From the NCBI RefSeq assembly GCF_000258175.1, contig NZ_JH636049.1, positions 3,759,482-3,823,481 on the forward strand: a stretch of 64,000 nucleotides of DNA, given 5' to 3'. The first letter of the stretch is position 1, and every line of letters starts with the position of its first letter. Made by a program: the position numbers and the translations under genes. This DNA is from Saccharomonospora xinjiangensis XJ-54 (GTDB lineage: Bacteria > Actinomycetota > Actinomycetes > Mycobacteriales > Pseudonocardiaceae). A model generated the notes under the pieces. It had not been told where the DNA came from. It saw nothing but the letters and a program-made list of their open reading frames with translations, and did no database searches. This document shows, piece by piece, positions 7,437 through 15,028 of this stretch.

Positions 7437-9857
7437 TCACGACTGTGGCACGGTGGCCGCGGGACTCGGCGACTCCGCAGGAACGACGGGCGCGACATGG
7501 GGAACCCGCCTCGTCGGTGCGCGCCACGCGGGTTGCGAGGGGCGTTCCAACTCCTCCGCAGGCGGGATCGGCATCGTGACGGGCTCCTCGGTTACCCTCA
7601 CCGGCACACCGTAGTGCGTGATGGTGAACGGCGAGCCCTGCGTGAGCCGGTAGCTGGCCGTCTCCTGCCGGATCTCGACGGAGAACTGGCAGCCGCGAAA
7701 GTACATCCGGAACGCGATCCGGCGGGGTATCGGAGGCAGTCTGGGCTGGAAGCTCAACTCGCCGCCGTAGTCGCGCATGCCGCCGAAGCCCGCCACGATC
7801 GCGAGCCACGATCCCGCCAGCGAAGCCATGTGCAGTCCGTTTCGGACGTTCTGGTGCAGGTCGTGCAGGTCGGTGAGCGCGGCCTCGGCGAAGTAGTCGT
7901 AGGCCAGTTCGAGGTGCCCGCATTCGGCAGCCATCACCGACTGGGTGGCGGCGGACAGCGAGGAATCCCGCACGGTCAGCGCCTCGTAGTACGCGAAGTT
8001 GCGGCGTTTCTGTTCGAGCGAGAACACGTCGCCGCGCAGGTGCATGGCCAGGACGAGGTCGGCCTGCTTGACGACCTGCTTCCGGTAGATGTCGAAGTAG
8101 GGATAGTTCAGCAGGAGCGGGTAACGGTCGGGGGGAGTGTTGGCGAAGTCCCATTTGGCGTGTTCGGTGAACCGTTCCGACTGCGGATGCACCTTCAGCA
8201 GTTCGTCGAAGGGAATCCGCATCTTCCGTGCGGCCTCGCGCCAGCCCGCGACCTCGATGTGATCGACCCCGAGCGCGTCGGCGATGTCGGGCTGCCGTTC
8301 ACAGGAGTCGGCCGCGGCGCGCAGGTTCCGTTGCGCCATCAGATTGGTGTAGACGTTGTTGTCCACCACCGCTGAGTACTCGTCGGGGCCGGTCACCCCG
8401 TCGATGCGGAACCCGCCGTGCGGGTCGTGGTGCCCCAGTGAGATCCACAGCCGGGCGGTCTCGGTGAGCAGTTCGGTTCCGCACTCCCGCTCGAAGTCGG
8501 TGTCGTTGGTGGCGTTGAGGTAGCGCAAAACGGCGTCGGCGATGTCGGCGTTGACGTGGAAGGCCGCCGTGCCCGCTGGCCAGTACGCCGAGCATTCGGC
8601 TCCGTTGATGGAGCGCCACGGGAAAGCCGCACCTCGCAGCCCGAGCTGGCCGGCCCTCTCCTTTGCCTTGTCCAATGTGGAGTGTCGCCAGCGGAGTGCG
8701 TCCCTCGCGGCGTCGGGAAGCGTGTACGTCAGCAGTTGGAGCACGAACGTTTCGGTGTCCCAGAACGCGTGGCCGTCGTAGCCGGGGCCCGTGAGCCCCT
8801 TGCCGGGAATCGCCCTGCTCTCGCCGCGAGCCCCGGCCTGCAACACGTGGAACAGCGAGAACCGGATCGCCTGCTGAAGCTCGGGGTCGCCGTCGATCTG
8901 CACGTCGGCACTGGCCCAGAAGCTGTCGAGGAATTCGCGCTGTTCGCGGAGCAGTCCGTCCCATCCGGTCTGGAGCGCGCCCGCGAGCGCGGCATCGACC
9001 TGCGCTCGCAGAGCGGGGATCGACCGTTGCGCGGACCAGCCGTAGGCGAGGTACTTCGTGAACCGGAGGACGCTGCCCATCGGCACGTCAACGGCGACGG
9101 TCAGGCGCGCGAGGTCCCGCTCGTGCTCGATGTCGGTGCGCAGGCCGGGACAGGGTTCGATGTGGTGGTCCATGGCGGCGGCCATCCGGAGCCCGGACCG
9201 TTTGGTCCTGTGGACGAGAACGGCTCTGAAGTCCTCGGCCTTCGAGTACTCGGCCAGCAGGGGCGCCTCCAGCGCGGCGGCCACCCTCGGATCGCCCGCT
9301 TCCTGCTCGATCGGCTCGTTGGTGAGCAGGTCCGACTGGGCGACGAGCTGGATTTTTCCGTCGAGTGGCTCGACCTCGTACCGGATGGCGGCCACCGCGC
9401 GCTGGGTGAACGACACGAGCCGTTCGGTCCGAACGCGGACCCTGCGGCCGGTGGGTGACGTCCACTCCGTCTCGCGCCGCAGGGTTCCGGATCGGAAGTC
9501 GAGCACCCGGTGGTGTGAGGTCGCCTGCCCGTAACGCATGTCGAGCGGCTCGTCCTCGACGAGCAGGCGGATGATCTTACCGTCGGTCACGTTGACGACC
9601 GTCTGCCCCGCCTCGGGATAGCCGTAGCCTGCCTCGGCATACGGCAGTTCGTGTTCCTCGTAGAAACCGTTGAGATAGGTGCCGGGGAGCCCGCGTGGTT
9701 CGGCCTCCTCGAGCGTGCCCCGCATCCCGATGTGCCCGTTGGACAGCGCGAACGTCGATTCGGTCCGCTGGAGCGCCTCGACGTCGAGTCCCTGCCAGCG
9801 CAGTTCCCACGGTGAGCGGGCGTATCCCCGTTCCGTCATTGGCACGTCGCCGGTCAC
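7437..9857 (-). CDS. Glycoside hydrolase family 65 phosphorylase (trehalose/maltose type)
   Basis: An 806-residue enzyme of the GH65 family, which splits alpha-glucosides such as maltose, trehalose or kojibiose with phosphate to give beta-glucose 1-phosphate and glucose. The catalytic acid is E493 in GPDEYSAVVDNN. The N-terminal beta-sandwich (about 1-270), the (alpha/alpha)6 barrel and a C-terminal beta domain are all present. The GTG start overlaps the stop of the upstream phosphoglucomutase gene, with GAGGAGGGA just before it, so both are made together. The last 60 residues are a Pro-rich tail beyond the family's normal end. The disaccharide used cannot be read with certainty. Confidence 0.9.
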   Translation of the reverse strand: MTGDVPMTERGYARSPWELRWQGLDVEALQRTESTFALSNGHIGMRGTLEEAEPRGLPGTYLNGFYEEHELPYAEAGYGYPEAGQTVVNVTDGKIIRLLVEDEPLDMRYGQATSHHRVLDFRSGTLRRETEWTSPTGRRVRVRTERLVSFTQRAVAAIRYEVEPLDGKIQLVAQSDLLTNEPIEQEAGDPRVAAALEAPLLAEYSKAEDFRAVLVHRTKRSGLRMAAAMDHHIEPCPGLRTDIEHERDLARLTVAVDVPMGSVLRFTKYLAYGWSAQRSIPALRAQVDAALAGALQTGWDGLLREQREFLDSFWASADVQIDGDPELQQAIRFSLFHVLQAGARGESRAIPGKGLTGPGYDGHAFWDTETFVLQLLTYTLPDAARDALRWRHSTLDKAKERAGQLGLRGAAFPWRSINGAECSAYWPAGTAAFHVNADIADAVLRYLNATNDTDFERECGTELLTETARLWISLGHHDPHGGFRIDGVTGPDEYSAVVDNNVYTNLMAQRNLRAAADSCERQPDIADALGVDHIEVAGWREAARKMRIPFDELLKVHPQSERFTEHAKWDFANTPPDRYPLLLNYPYFDIYRKQVVKQADLVLAMHLRGDVFSLEQKRRNFAYYEALTVRDSSLSAATQSVMAAECGHLELAYDYFAEAALTDLHDLHQNVRNGLHMASLAGSWLAIVAGFGGMRDYGGELSFQPRLPPIPRRIAFRMYFRGCQFSVEIRQETASYRLTQGSPFTITHYGVPVRVTEEPVTMPIPPAEELERPSQPAWRAPTRRVPHVAPVVPAESPSPAATVPQS

Positions 9858-10603
9858 GCTCCCTCCTCCAGCAGGTCGGCGAGATCGTCAACGACGATGT
9901 CGGCCCCCTGCTCTCGCAGGGCCTTCTCCTGGTCGGCATGCGCACCGGACTCCGCCCGGTTGACGCCGACCACGTAGCCGAAGCCACCGTCGCGCCCCGC
10001 GCGTACCCCGGCCTGCGCGTCCTCGAACACGGCACAGGCCGACGGCCGCACACCGAGTTCGGCGGCACACGTGAGGAACGAGTCGGGTGCGGGTTTGCCG
10101 CGAAGTCCGCGTTCTTTGATGACGATCCCGTCAACGCGAGCCCGCACGTAGCCGGAGAGCCCAGCGGCGTCCAGCACCGTCGCACCGTTGGCCGACGAGG
10201 TGACCACACCGATGGCCAGCCCGTGTTCCCGGACCGCGTCGAGGTACCGGACCGAACCCGGAAACGGGGTGACCCCGTCGGCGATCAACCGCAGGAGCAA
10301 GCGGTTCTTGCGATTGCCGATGCCGTGTACGGTATCGGCTCCCGCGTCGTCCCCTTCACCACCTTCCGGGAGTTCGATCCCACGGGACGCCAGGAAGGCG
10401 CGGACGCCGTCGAGCCGGGGACGGCCATCGACGTAGGTGGCGTAGTCCTGCTGGGTGAAGGGCGGCAACGGCGACGTGCCGTGCTCGCGCAGGAACTCGT
10501 CGAAGGTCTCCTTCCACGCCCGCATGTGCAGGGCGGCGGTGCTGGTGAGAACACCGTCGAGGTCGAAAAGACACGCGGTGACCGTGCCGGGTAACCCGAT
10601 CAT
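9854..10603 (-). CDS. HAD-family beta-phosphoglucomutase-like enzyme
   Basis: A 249-residue HAD-superfamily protein with the nucleophile motif FDLDGVLT (D14, D16), a helical cap from about 20 to 100, and SSANGATVLDAAGL and FEDAQAGVRAG as motifs II and IV. In this genetic setting it should convert the beta-glucose 1-phosphate released by the GH65 enzyme to glucose 6-phosphate. It overlaps the GH65 start by four bases. ATG 10603 was chosen because the HAD motif then begins at residue 11 to 13; the frame runs to 10639. A phosphatase role is the alternative. Confidence 0.85.
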   Translation of the reverse strand: MIGLPGTVTACLFDLDGVLTSTAALHMRAWKETFDEFLREHGTSPLPPFTQQDYATYVDGRPRLDGVRAFLASRGIELPEGGEGDDAGADTVHGIGNRKNRLLLRLIADGVTPFPGSVRYLDAVREHGLAIGVVTSSANGATVLDAAGLSGYVRARVDGIVIKERGLRGKPAPDSFLTCAAELGVRPSACAVFEDAQAGVRAGRDGGFGYVVGVNRAESGAHADQEKALREQGADIVVDDLADLLEEGA

Positions 10604-10687
10604 GACACTCACGCTAGTAGCCGGACGAGTACCCGGCATGACGAGAGACCGCGGCCGTTCGGCCTCGACGATGGCGTGGCGGCGTGC

Positions 10688-11176
10688 CTATTCGCCGCGC
10701 GCCGAGGGGACCAGCCGAGGCGAGCCTGCCGCCGCCGCGCCGGGCGGTTCGCCCCACACCAGTTCGGTGACGAGTTCGACAGCCTCGTCCACTGCCGCGG
10801 CCACCTCGGGGCTGAGCCCGATACCGGTGGTGGACCTCGGTTCGCAGGCGACGACGACCAGCCGGGCCGCGTCACACCCGAGGAGCCGCAGCAGAGCCGG
10901 CGCGATCAGGCCGTCCGGTTGCGCCTCCGTGAGGTCGAGGTCCGTGACCCGCAACCGGCCGGGAGTCCCGCCGCGTGGCGTGCCGTCCACCAGCACGGTG
11001 GTGTCGTAGTCGCCGAGCATGTCGCAGTCGAGCCTGCCGCAGCCAATGCCGTGATCGGCGAGTTGAACCCAGGAGGGAAGGCGACGCTCGGCCAACCGCT
11101 GAACGACTTCGAGAGCGAAGCCTTCGTCACCGCGCAGGATGGTGCCAATACCTGTGACCAGCACACGTGGCCTCAT
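10688..11176 (-). CDS. Hydrogenase-maturation-type protease (HyaD/HycI family), orphan
   Basis: A 162-residue protein with the family's N-terminal motif in the form GIGTILRGDEGF. These proteases clip the C-terminus of the large subunit of [NiFe] hydrogenases after metal insertion. No hydrogenase gene or other hyp/hya gene is visible in this window. Conserved positions DHGIGCGRLDCDML and LVDGTPRGG fit the M52 fold. ATG 11176 was chosen so that the motif begins near the N-terminus. It lies 84 bases from the phosphoglucomutase gene on the same strand. Its partner must be elsewhere, or the protein has another role. Confidence 0.75.
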   Translation of the reverse strand: MRPRVLVTGIGTILRGDEGFALEVVQRLAERRLPSWVQLADHGIGCGRLDCDMLGDYDTTVLVDGTPRGGTPGRLRVTDLDLTEAQPDGLIAPALLRLLGCDAARLVVVACEPRSTTGIGLSPEVAAAVDEAVELVTELVWGEPPGAAAAGSPRLVPSARGE

Positions 11177-11287
11177 AGTTGCCACGGTATGCCCGTGCGA
11201 GGCCGAGCACAACGCCCCGACTGCGGTACGGTGCGCGATCGAGATCCGGCCGTTCCCGCGGCCACCGACATGGCTTCGTCCAGCGGG

Positions 11288-11620
11288 TCAGGTGACCGGC
11301 TTCAGCGGGTCGTGACCGATCGACATCAGCCGGTGACGCCAATGGGTCTCCCCGGCGGTGGGTTCGAGGTCGTCACCGCGCTGCCCGTGCACGCGGTCCA
11401 CGACTTTCCGCATCACGTCGAGGTCGTCGTCGGCGAGATCGGTCTTGCGCTTGCCGAGAATCTCCAGCACCCGCCTGCCCAGTTCCGGGCCGGCGTGGTC
11501 GGGCAGCTCCTCGTCCTTCGCCGTGGCGGCGGTGGTGCGCAACCACTCGGACAGTTCCCGCGACGTCATGTTGACGACGCGATGGAACTCGTCCCACAGC
11601 CTGTCCGTCCTGGCGTCCAT
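11288..11620 (-). CDS. DUF3140 domain protein
   Basis: A 110-residue soluble protein matching the DUF3140 family of actinobacteria: an N-terminal DRLWDEFHRVVNMTSRELSEWL block, KRKTDLADDDLDVM in the middle and THWRHRLMSIGHDP at the end. The family has no assigned function. ATG 11620 has a strong AAGGAGG ribosome site. It lies 28 bases behind the SDR gene on the same strand and is probably cotranscribed with it. DUF3140 and such SDR genes often sit near general-stress genes in these genomes, and a SigF-type gene lies just upstream here. Confidence 0.8.
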   Translation of the reverse strand: MDARTDRLWDEFHRVVNMTSRELSEWLRTTAATAKDEELPDHAGPELGRRVLEILGKRKTDLADDDLDVMRKVVDRVHGQRGDDLEPTAGETHWRHRLMSIGHDPLKPVT

Positions 11621-11648
11621 GTCGCGCCTCCTTCGCATGGTCGGCTCG

Positions 11649-12494
11649 TCAGCCCGGCGTCGTCTCGCCACCGAGCGCGGCCATGACCTCGCCGGTGTAG
11701 TACGAGGACATCCGGTTCGAGGCGAGGAACACGTACGAGGGCGCGAGTTCGTCCGGGTCGGCGGCTCGGCCCATGGGCACCTGCTGCCCGAACGACTCGA
11801 CGTGCTCCTCACCCATCGTGGCCGGGATCAGCGGGGTCCAGACAGGACCGGGAGCGACGCAGTTGACCCGGATGCCTCGCGGGACAAGCGACTGAGCCAT
11901 GGCGAACGTCCAGGCGTGAACGGCGCCTTTCGTGGCCGAGTAGTCGATGAGCTTCTTGTTGCCCCGCAGGCCGTTCACCGAGCCGGTGTTGATGATCGCG
12001 CCGCCTTCGGGCAGGTGCCGCAGTGCCGCTGCCGTGACCCGGAAGTAGGAGTGGATGTTCACGTCGAAGGTGTGTGTCCACTGCTCGTCGTCGATCTCGT
12101 CGAACGACTGGTGCTCCTGCTGGGTCGCGACATTGTTGACGAGGAGGTCGAGTCCGCCGAACTCGCGCACCGTGCCGGCGACGACCTTCTCGCACTGGGC
12201 CGCGTCCGCGAGGTCGCCCGGCAGCAACAGGCAGCGGCGGCCCTGCTCGCGCACCAGCGCGGCGGTGTGCTCGGCGTCGTCGTGCTCGCTGAGGTACGCG
12301 ATGGCCACGTCGGCGCCCTCCTTGGCGAACGCCACCGCGACGGCACGCCCGATACCGGAATCCCCGCCCGTGATGAGTGCCTTGCGATCACGGAGCAGGT
12401 CACGCCCCACCCAGTCGCGCATCTCGTCGCGTGGCTGAGGAGCCATCCGCCCGGTGTCGCCGGGGGGTTGCTGGCTCTGTTTCGGCTGGTTCAC
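11649..12494 (-). CDS. SDR-family oxidoreductase (YhdF/general-stress type)
   Basis: A 281-residue short-chain dehydrogenase. The nucleotide-binding motif is TGGDSGIG at 42-49, NNVA follows at 120-123, and the catalytic set is S172, Y185 and K189 (YSATK). The extended N-terminus (about 30 residues rich in Gln and Pro) is typical of the YhdF/YhxC group of glucose/ribitol dehydrogenase-like stress proteins. The substrate is unknown. GTG 12494 with GAGGAG upstream is the likely start. The ribosome site overlaps the last codons of the xanthine dehydrogenase remnant, which shows the SDR was once the downstream partner of that operon. Confidence 0.85.
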   Translation of the reverse strand: MNQPKQSQQPPGDTGRMAPQPRDEMRDWVGRDLLRDRKALITGGDSGIGRAVAVAFAKEGADVAIAYLSEHDDAEHTAALVREQGRRCLLLPGDLADAAQCEKVVAGTVREFGGLDLLVNNVATQQEHQSFDEIDDEQWTHTFDVNIHSYFRVTAAALRHLPEGGAIINTGSVNGLRGNKKLIDYSATKGAVHAWTFAMAQSLVPRGIRVNCVAPGPVWTPLIPATMGEEHVESFGQQVPMGRAADPDELAPSYVFLASNRMSSYYTGEVMAALGGETTPG

Positions 12495-12497
12495 CGA

Positions 12498-12735
12498 TCA
12501 CTCCTCACAAACGGTCGGGTTGGGGTCGAACACCGTGTCGTCGGTGATGGGCAGGTCGCGGACTCGCGCATCGGCGGCAAGGTGGACGGCGCTGGTGAGC
12601 GCGGCGGCCGTGCCGGCGATGCCGATCTCGCGTAACCCCTCAGGGCTGTTCCTCACGCCGGCCAGCGGCAGACCTGGTATCGACCGTCACCCTGTGACAC
12701 TCTCCGTCAACCGTGAGCGTGATCTCGGTATCCAT
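12498..12735 (-). pseudogene. Deletion scar of a xanthine dehydrogenase (YagT/YagS/YagR-type) operon
   Basis: ATG 12735 begins a fragment reading EITLTVDGECHRVTVDTR, which is how [2Fe-2S] subunits of xanthine dehydrogenases begin, just before the cysteine cluster. The similarity stops there. About 25 bases on, in another frame, the text becomes LREIGIAGTAAALTSAVHL then RVRDLPITDD, which is the C-terminal tail of the molybdenum-binding subunit, ending at TGA 12498-12500. The rest of the small subunit, the FAD subunit and most of the large subunit are missing. Both ends of the lost operon are thus joined. It cannot be functional: all Fe-S cysteines and cofactor sites are gone. Confidence 0.8.
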
Positions 12736-12838
12736 GTCACCCCGTCCGGATCGTCGCGAACCCGTGTCTGCCTCGGCTCGGCTGCGACGTACCCAACCGG
12801 TGGTGGCACCAAACGGTGCCGCCCGTGCGCGGGGTGGC

Positions 12839-13639
12839 TCACTCGGTGAGCTTTCCGCGAAGGAACTCCAGCGTGCGGGCGAGCAACCGGGACACGTGCA
12901 TTTGGGAGATCCCGACACGCTCGGCGATCTGGGTCTGGGTCATGTTGCCGAAGAAACGCAGGATGAGCACCCGCCGTTCCCGCTCGGGAAGACTCGCGAG
13001 CAGCGGTTGCAGCGACTCGTGGAACTCGACGTTTTCCAGTTGTACGTCGTCCTCACCGACGGTCTCGGCGAGCGGCAGCGTGCCCTCGTCGTCGTAGGCG
13101 GCGTCCATGGACACCGACTGGTAGGCGTTGCCCGCGAGCAACCCGTCCCAGACGTCCTCCGGGGAGAGGTCGAGTTCGGCGGCGAGTTCGCTCGGTGTCG
13201 GGGCACGGCCCAGCCTCTGGGCGAGTTTGCCGCTCGCCTGGCTCAACGAAAGGTGGAGTTCCTTCAATCTCCTGGGTACGCGGACCGCCCAACTCGAATC
13301 GCGGAAGTGCCTCCGGACCTCGCCCATGATCGTGGGCACGGCGAAGGCGACGAATTCGGTGCCCCGTGAGGCGTCGAAGCGGTCGATGGCGTTGAGCAGC
13401 CCCAGCCTTGCGACCTGCACCAGATCGTCACGCGGCTCGCCACGGCCGACGAACCGCCGGGCGATGTGCTCGGCGAGAGGCAGGCAGCGGGTGATGATCT
13501 CGTCGCGAACGGCCGTCCTTCTCGGGTCCTCCGGATCGAGAGCGGCGAGCGTGTTGAACAGTGGAGCGAGATCCTCGTATCCGCTTGAGCCTCCCCCTTG
13601 CGCGCGCGCTTCAACGCGGGATTGCTCGTCAGGGGTCAC
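12839..13639 (-). CDS. sigF: SigB/SigF-family RNA polymerase sigma factor
   Basis: A 266-residue group 3 sigma factor. Region 2 (about 45-115) contains EPRDDLVQVARLGLLNAIDRFD and FVAFAVPTIMGEVRRHFRD, region 3 follows (about 120-195), and region 4 (215-262) has the helix-turn-helix TQTQIAERVGISQMHVSRLLAR. This subfamily controls general stress responses and is normally held by an RsbW-type anti-sigma kinase. No such kinase gene is adjacent, but a STAS antagonist is encoded divergently about 400 bases away. GTG 13639 gives the usual length; the frame stays open further upstream without resembling the family. The symbol is by subfamily. Confidence 0.85.
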   Translation of the reverse strand: MTPDEQSRVEARAQGGGSSGYEDLAPLFNTLAALDPEDPRRTAVRDEIITRCLPLAEHIARRFVGRGEPRDDLVQVARLGLLNAIDRFDASRGTEFVAFAVPTIMGEVRRHFRDSSWAVRVPRRLKELHLSLSQASGKLAQRLGRAPTPSELAAELDLSPEDVWDGLLAGNAYQSVSMDAAYDDEGTLPLAETVGEDDVQLENVEFHESLQPLLASLPERERRVLILRFFGNMTQTQIAERVGISQMHVSRLLARTLEFLRGKLTE

Positions 13640-14042
13640 GGGCCCGTGGCTACCCCGGCGACAAGGGGGCCACACCCACGCGTCGGCTGTCGGGCGAGGG
13701 GGCTTGACACGCCTGCCACTGCCCGGACGGTTCCCCGCGTACTCGCCGTGAGTGACGTTCCTGCCTGGTCGAACGCCGCAGTCGTCACCCGATGGTGTGG
13801 CGTCGGGAATGGTGGTGCGGACCGCCTGAGGCAGTCGCACTCCCGAGCGAGTGCGACCGTCCACGTGGGTGGCCGTTCCAGTATCCTGAGAATCCACTGT
13901 GGACAATTGTCCAGTGTTGTCACCCGGAGTGTTGGCGAATCGTTGTGCTTGCGAGATCAACGCTGGTCGGCGTACCGTCTCAGGCGGTGGTTGTGACCCA
14001 GCCGCGCCGGAAGAATCCGTTCGAGCGGAAGGCGGCGACCGG
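13640..14042. other. Divergent regulatory spacer between sigma factor and STAS genes
   Basis: About 400 bases without a convincing gene. It holds the 14-base palindrome TGGACAATTGTCCA at 13900-13913. A possible promoter for the STAS gene is TTGCGA (13949-13954), 18 bases, then TACCGT (13973-13978). I found no GTTT/GGGTAT-type SigB promoter with correct spacing for the sigma gene itself. Confidence 0.4.
13900..13913. promoter_or_regulatory. 14-base palindrome, possible operator
   Basis: TGGACAATTGTCCA is a perfect palindrome, unusually AT-rich in its centre for this genome, flanked by CCACTG on the left and GTG on the right. It lies 130 bases upstream of the STAS gene. Confidence 0.4.
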
Positions 14043-14411
14043 ATGGCGTGCACGAAGGACGACCTCGACCTGCTGGTCGAGCGGCCGGTGGCCGGGCTGG
14101 TCGTGATCAGGGTCGCCGGGGAGATCGATATCCTGGGCGCTCCGACGCTGCGGCGGTGTATCGAGAGCTGTGTTGCCGGCGCTTCAGCCCTTGTCCTCGA
14201 CTTGAGCGGCACCACGTTCTTCGGCGCCGCAGGACTCTCCGTTCTGGTGCGCACCTCGGCTCTCGTGGAACGGCGACATGTCCGGTGGGCGCTCGTGTGC
14301 CCCACAGCGGTGTTGCGACCGCTGCGCGTCACCGACCTCGACCGTGAACTGCCGGTGTGCACGGACTTCGCGGAGGCTGTCGCGGTGGCCGCTTCCCCCG
14401 CGCTTTCCTGA
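14043..14411 (+). CDS. STAS-domain anti-sigma factor antagonist without the phospho-acceptor serine
   Basis: A 122-residue SpoIIAA/RsbV-like STAS protein. Antagonists of this family free a sigma factor by binding its anti-sigma kinase, and are switched off by phosphorylation of a serine in the loop D-S-S-G-L. Here the loop reads LSGTTFFGAAGLSVLV, so the aspartate is G61 and the serine positions are A62 and A63. The protein therefore cannot be switched by the normal kinase. ATG 14043 has GGAAGG upstream. It lies divergent from the SigF-type gene, suggesting but not proving a link. The stop is ten bases from the convergent CGNR gene. Confidence 0.8.
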   Translation: MACTKDDLDLLVERPVAGLVVIRVAGEIDILGAPTLRRCIESCVAGASALVLDLSGTTFFGAAGLSVLVRTSALVERRHVRWALVCPTAVLRPLRVTDLDRELPVCTDFAEAVAVAASPALS

Positions 14412-14420
14412 AGCGCCGGG

Positions 14421-14948
14421 TCAGCGGGCGTGCCGCGAGCGGTAGGTGCGCATCTTGTGCCGTGCCCCGCAGATGTCCATGCTGCACCAGGTGCTGTTCT
14501 GGGCGGGGGAGCGGTCGTAGAAGACCCACCGGCAGTCCGGGTTGTGGCAGACCTTGAGCCGTTCGAGTTCCCCGGTCAGCCCCGACGTGAAGACCAGTGC
14601 GAGGCATTCGCCCAGGTAGATGTCGAGTGGGCCCGTCTTCTTCGGCGGGAGAACCGGATCGCCGCGCGAGGACCATCGGGGCGGCGCCAGGAGGATCTTC
14701 GCGAGCTTGTTCAGCTCCGCTGTCCGTTCCTGGCCTTCGAGATACTCCCGCACGGTCTCCCGCAGCTTCAGCAGCAGGTCGTGTTCCTTGCGGTGGATTT
14801 CCCCGACGTCCACGCCGATCGCTCGTAACCAGGCCGAGGCGCTCGCCGTCGTGATCAACGCGTCTTCGGTGTACAGCAGCCGCGCCGAGTTGCAGAGCTG
14901 CTCCAGCCTGTTCAACTCGCCCGGTGCCTCTGTCCTCGAAAACGGCAT
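14421..14948 (-). CDS. CGNR zinc-finger domain protein (putative regulator)
   Basis: A 175-residue protein with an ABATE-like N-terminal domain (about 8-120) and a C-terminal CGNR zinc finger: C133-type cysteines appear in CHNPDCRWVF and WCSMDICGARHKM. The signature CGNR reads CGAR here. CGNR proteins are predicted DNA- or RNA-binding regulators, and few are characterised. It is divergent from an alpha/beta hydrolase across an 80-base spacer with repeated sequence elements, which fits a local repressor for that enzyme. The ATG start at 14948 is the only one fitting the family's length. Confidence 0.8.
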   Translation of the reverse strand: MPFSRTEAPGELNRLEQLCNSARLLYTEDALITTASASAWLRAIGVDVGEIHRKEHDLLLKLRETVREYLEGQERTAELNKLAKILLAPPRWSSRGDPVLPPKKTGPLDIYLGECLALVFTSGLTGELERLKVCHNPDCRWVFYDRSPAQNSTWCSMDICGARHKMRTYRSRHAR

Positions 14949-14953
14949 ACCAA

Positions 14954-15011
14954 TGATGTTACAACTCTCCGAAAATGTTGATGTTACCGTCTAAGAGCTT
15001 GAGGCGGTAAC
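14954..15011. promoter_or_regulatory. Candidate operators between CGNR regulator and hydrolase genes
   Basis: TGATGTTAC occurs twice (14954-14962 and 14979-14987), 25 bases apart. The second overlaps an inverted repeat GTTACCG (14983-14989) and CGGTAAC (15005-15011). All lie in the short spacer between the divergent starts, where a repressor would cover both promoters. Confidence 0.5.
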
Positions 15012-15028
15012 GCGAAGGAGGGGACGAC

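Noticed and set aside
12640..12918. 92-residue minus-strand frame as an intact small gene
   Set aside because: Only its last 30 residues match anything, and those are the cut-off start of a [2Fe-2S] subunit.
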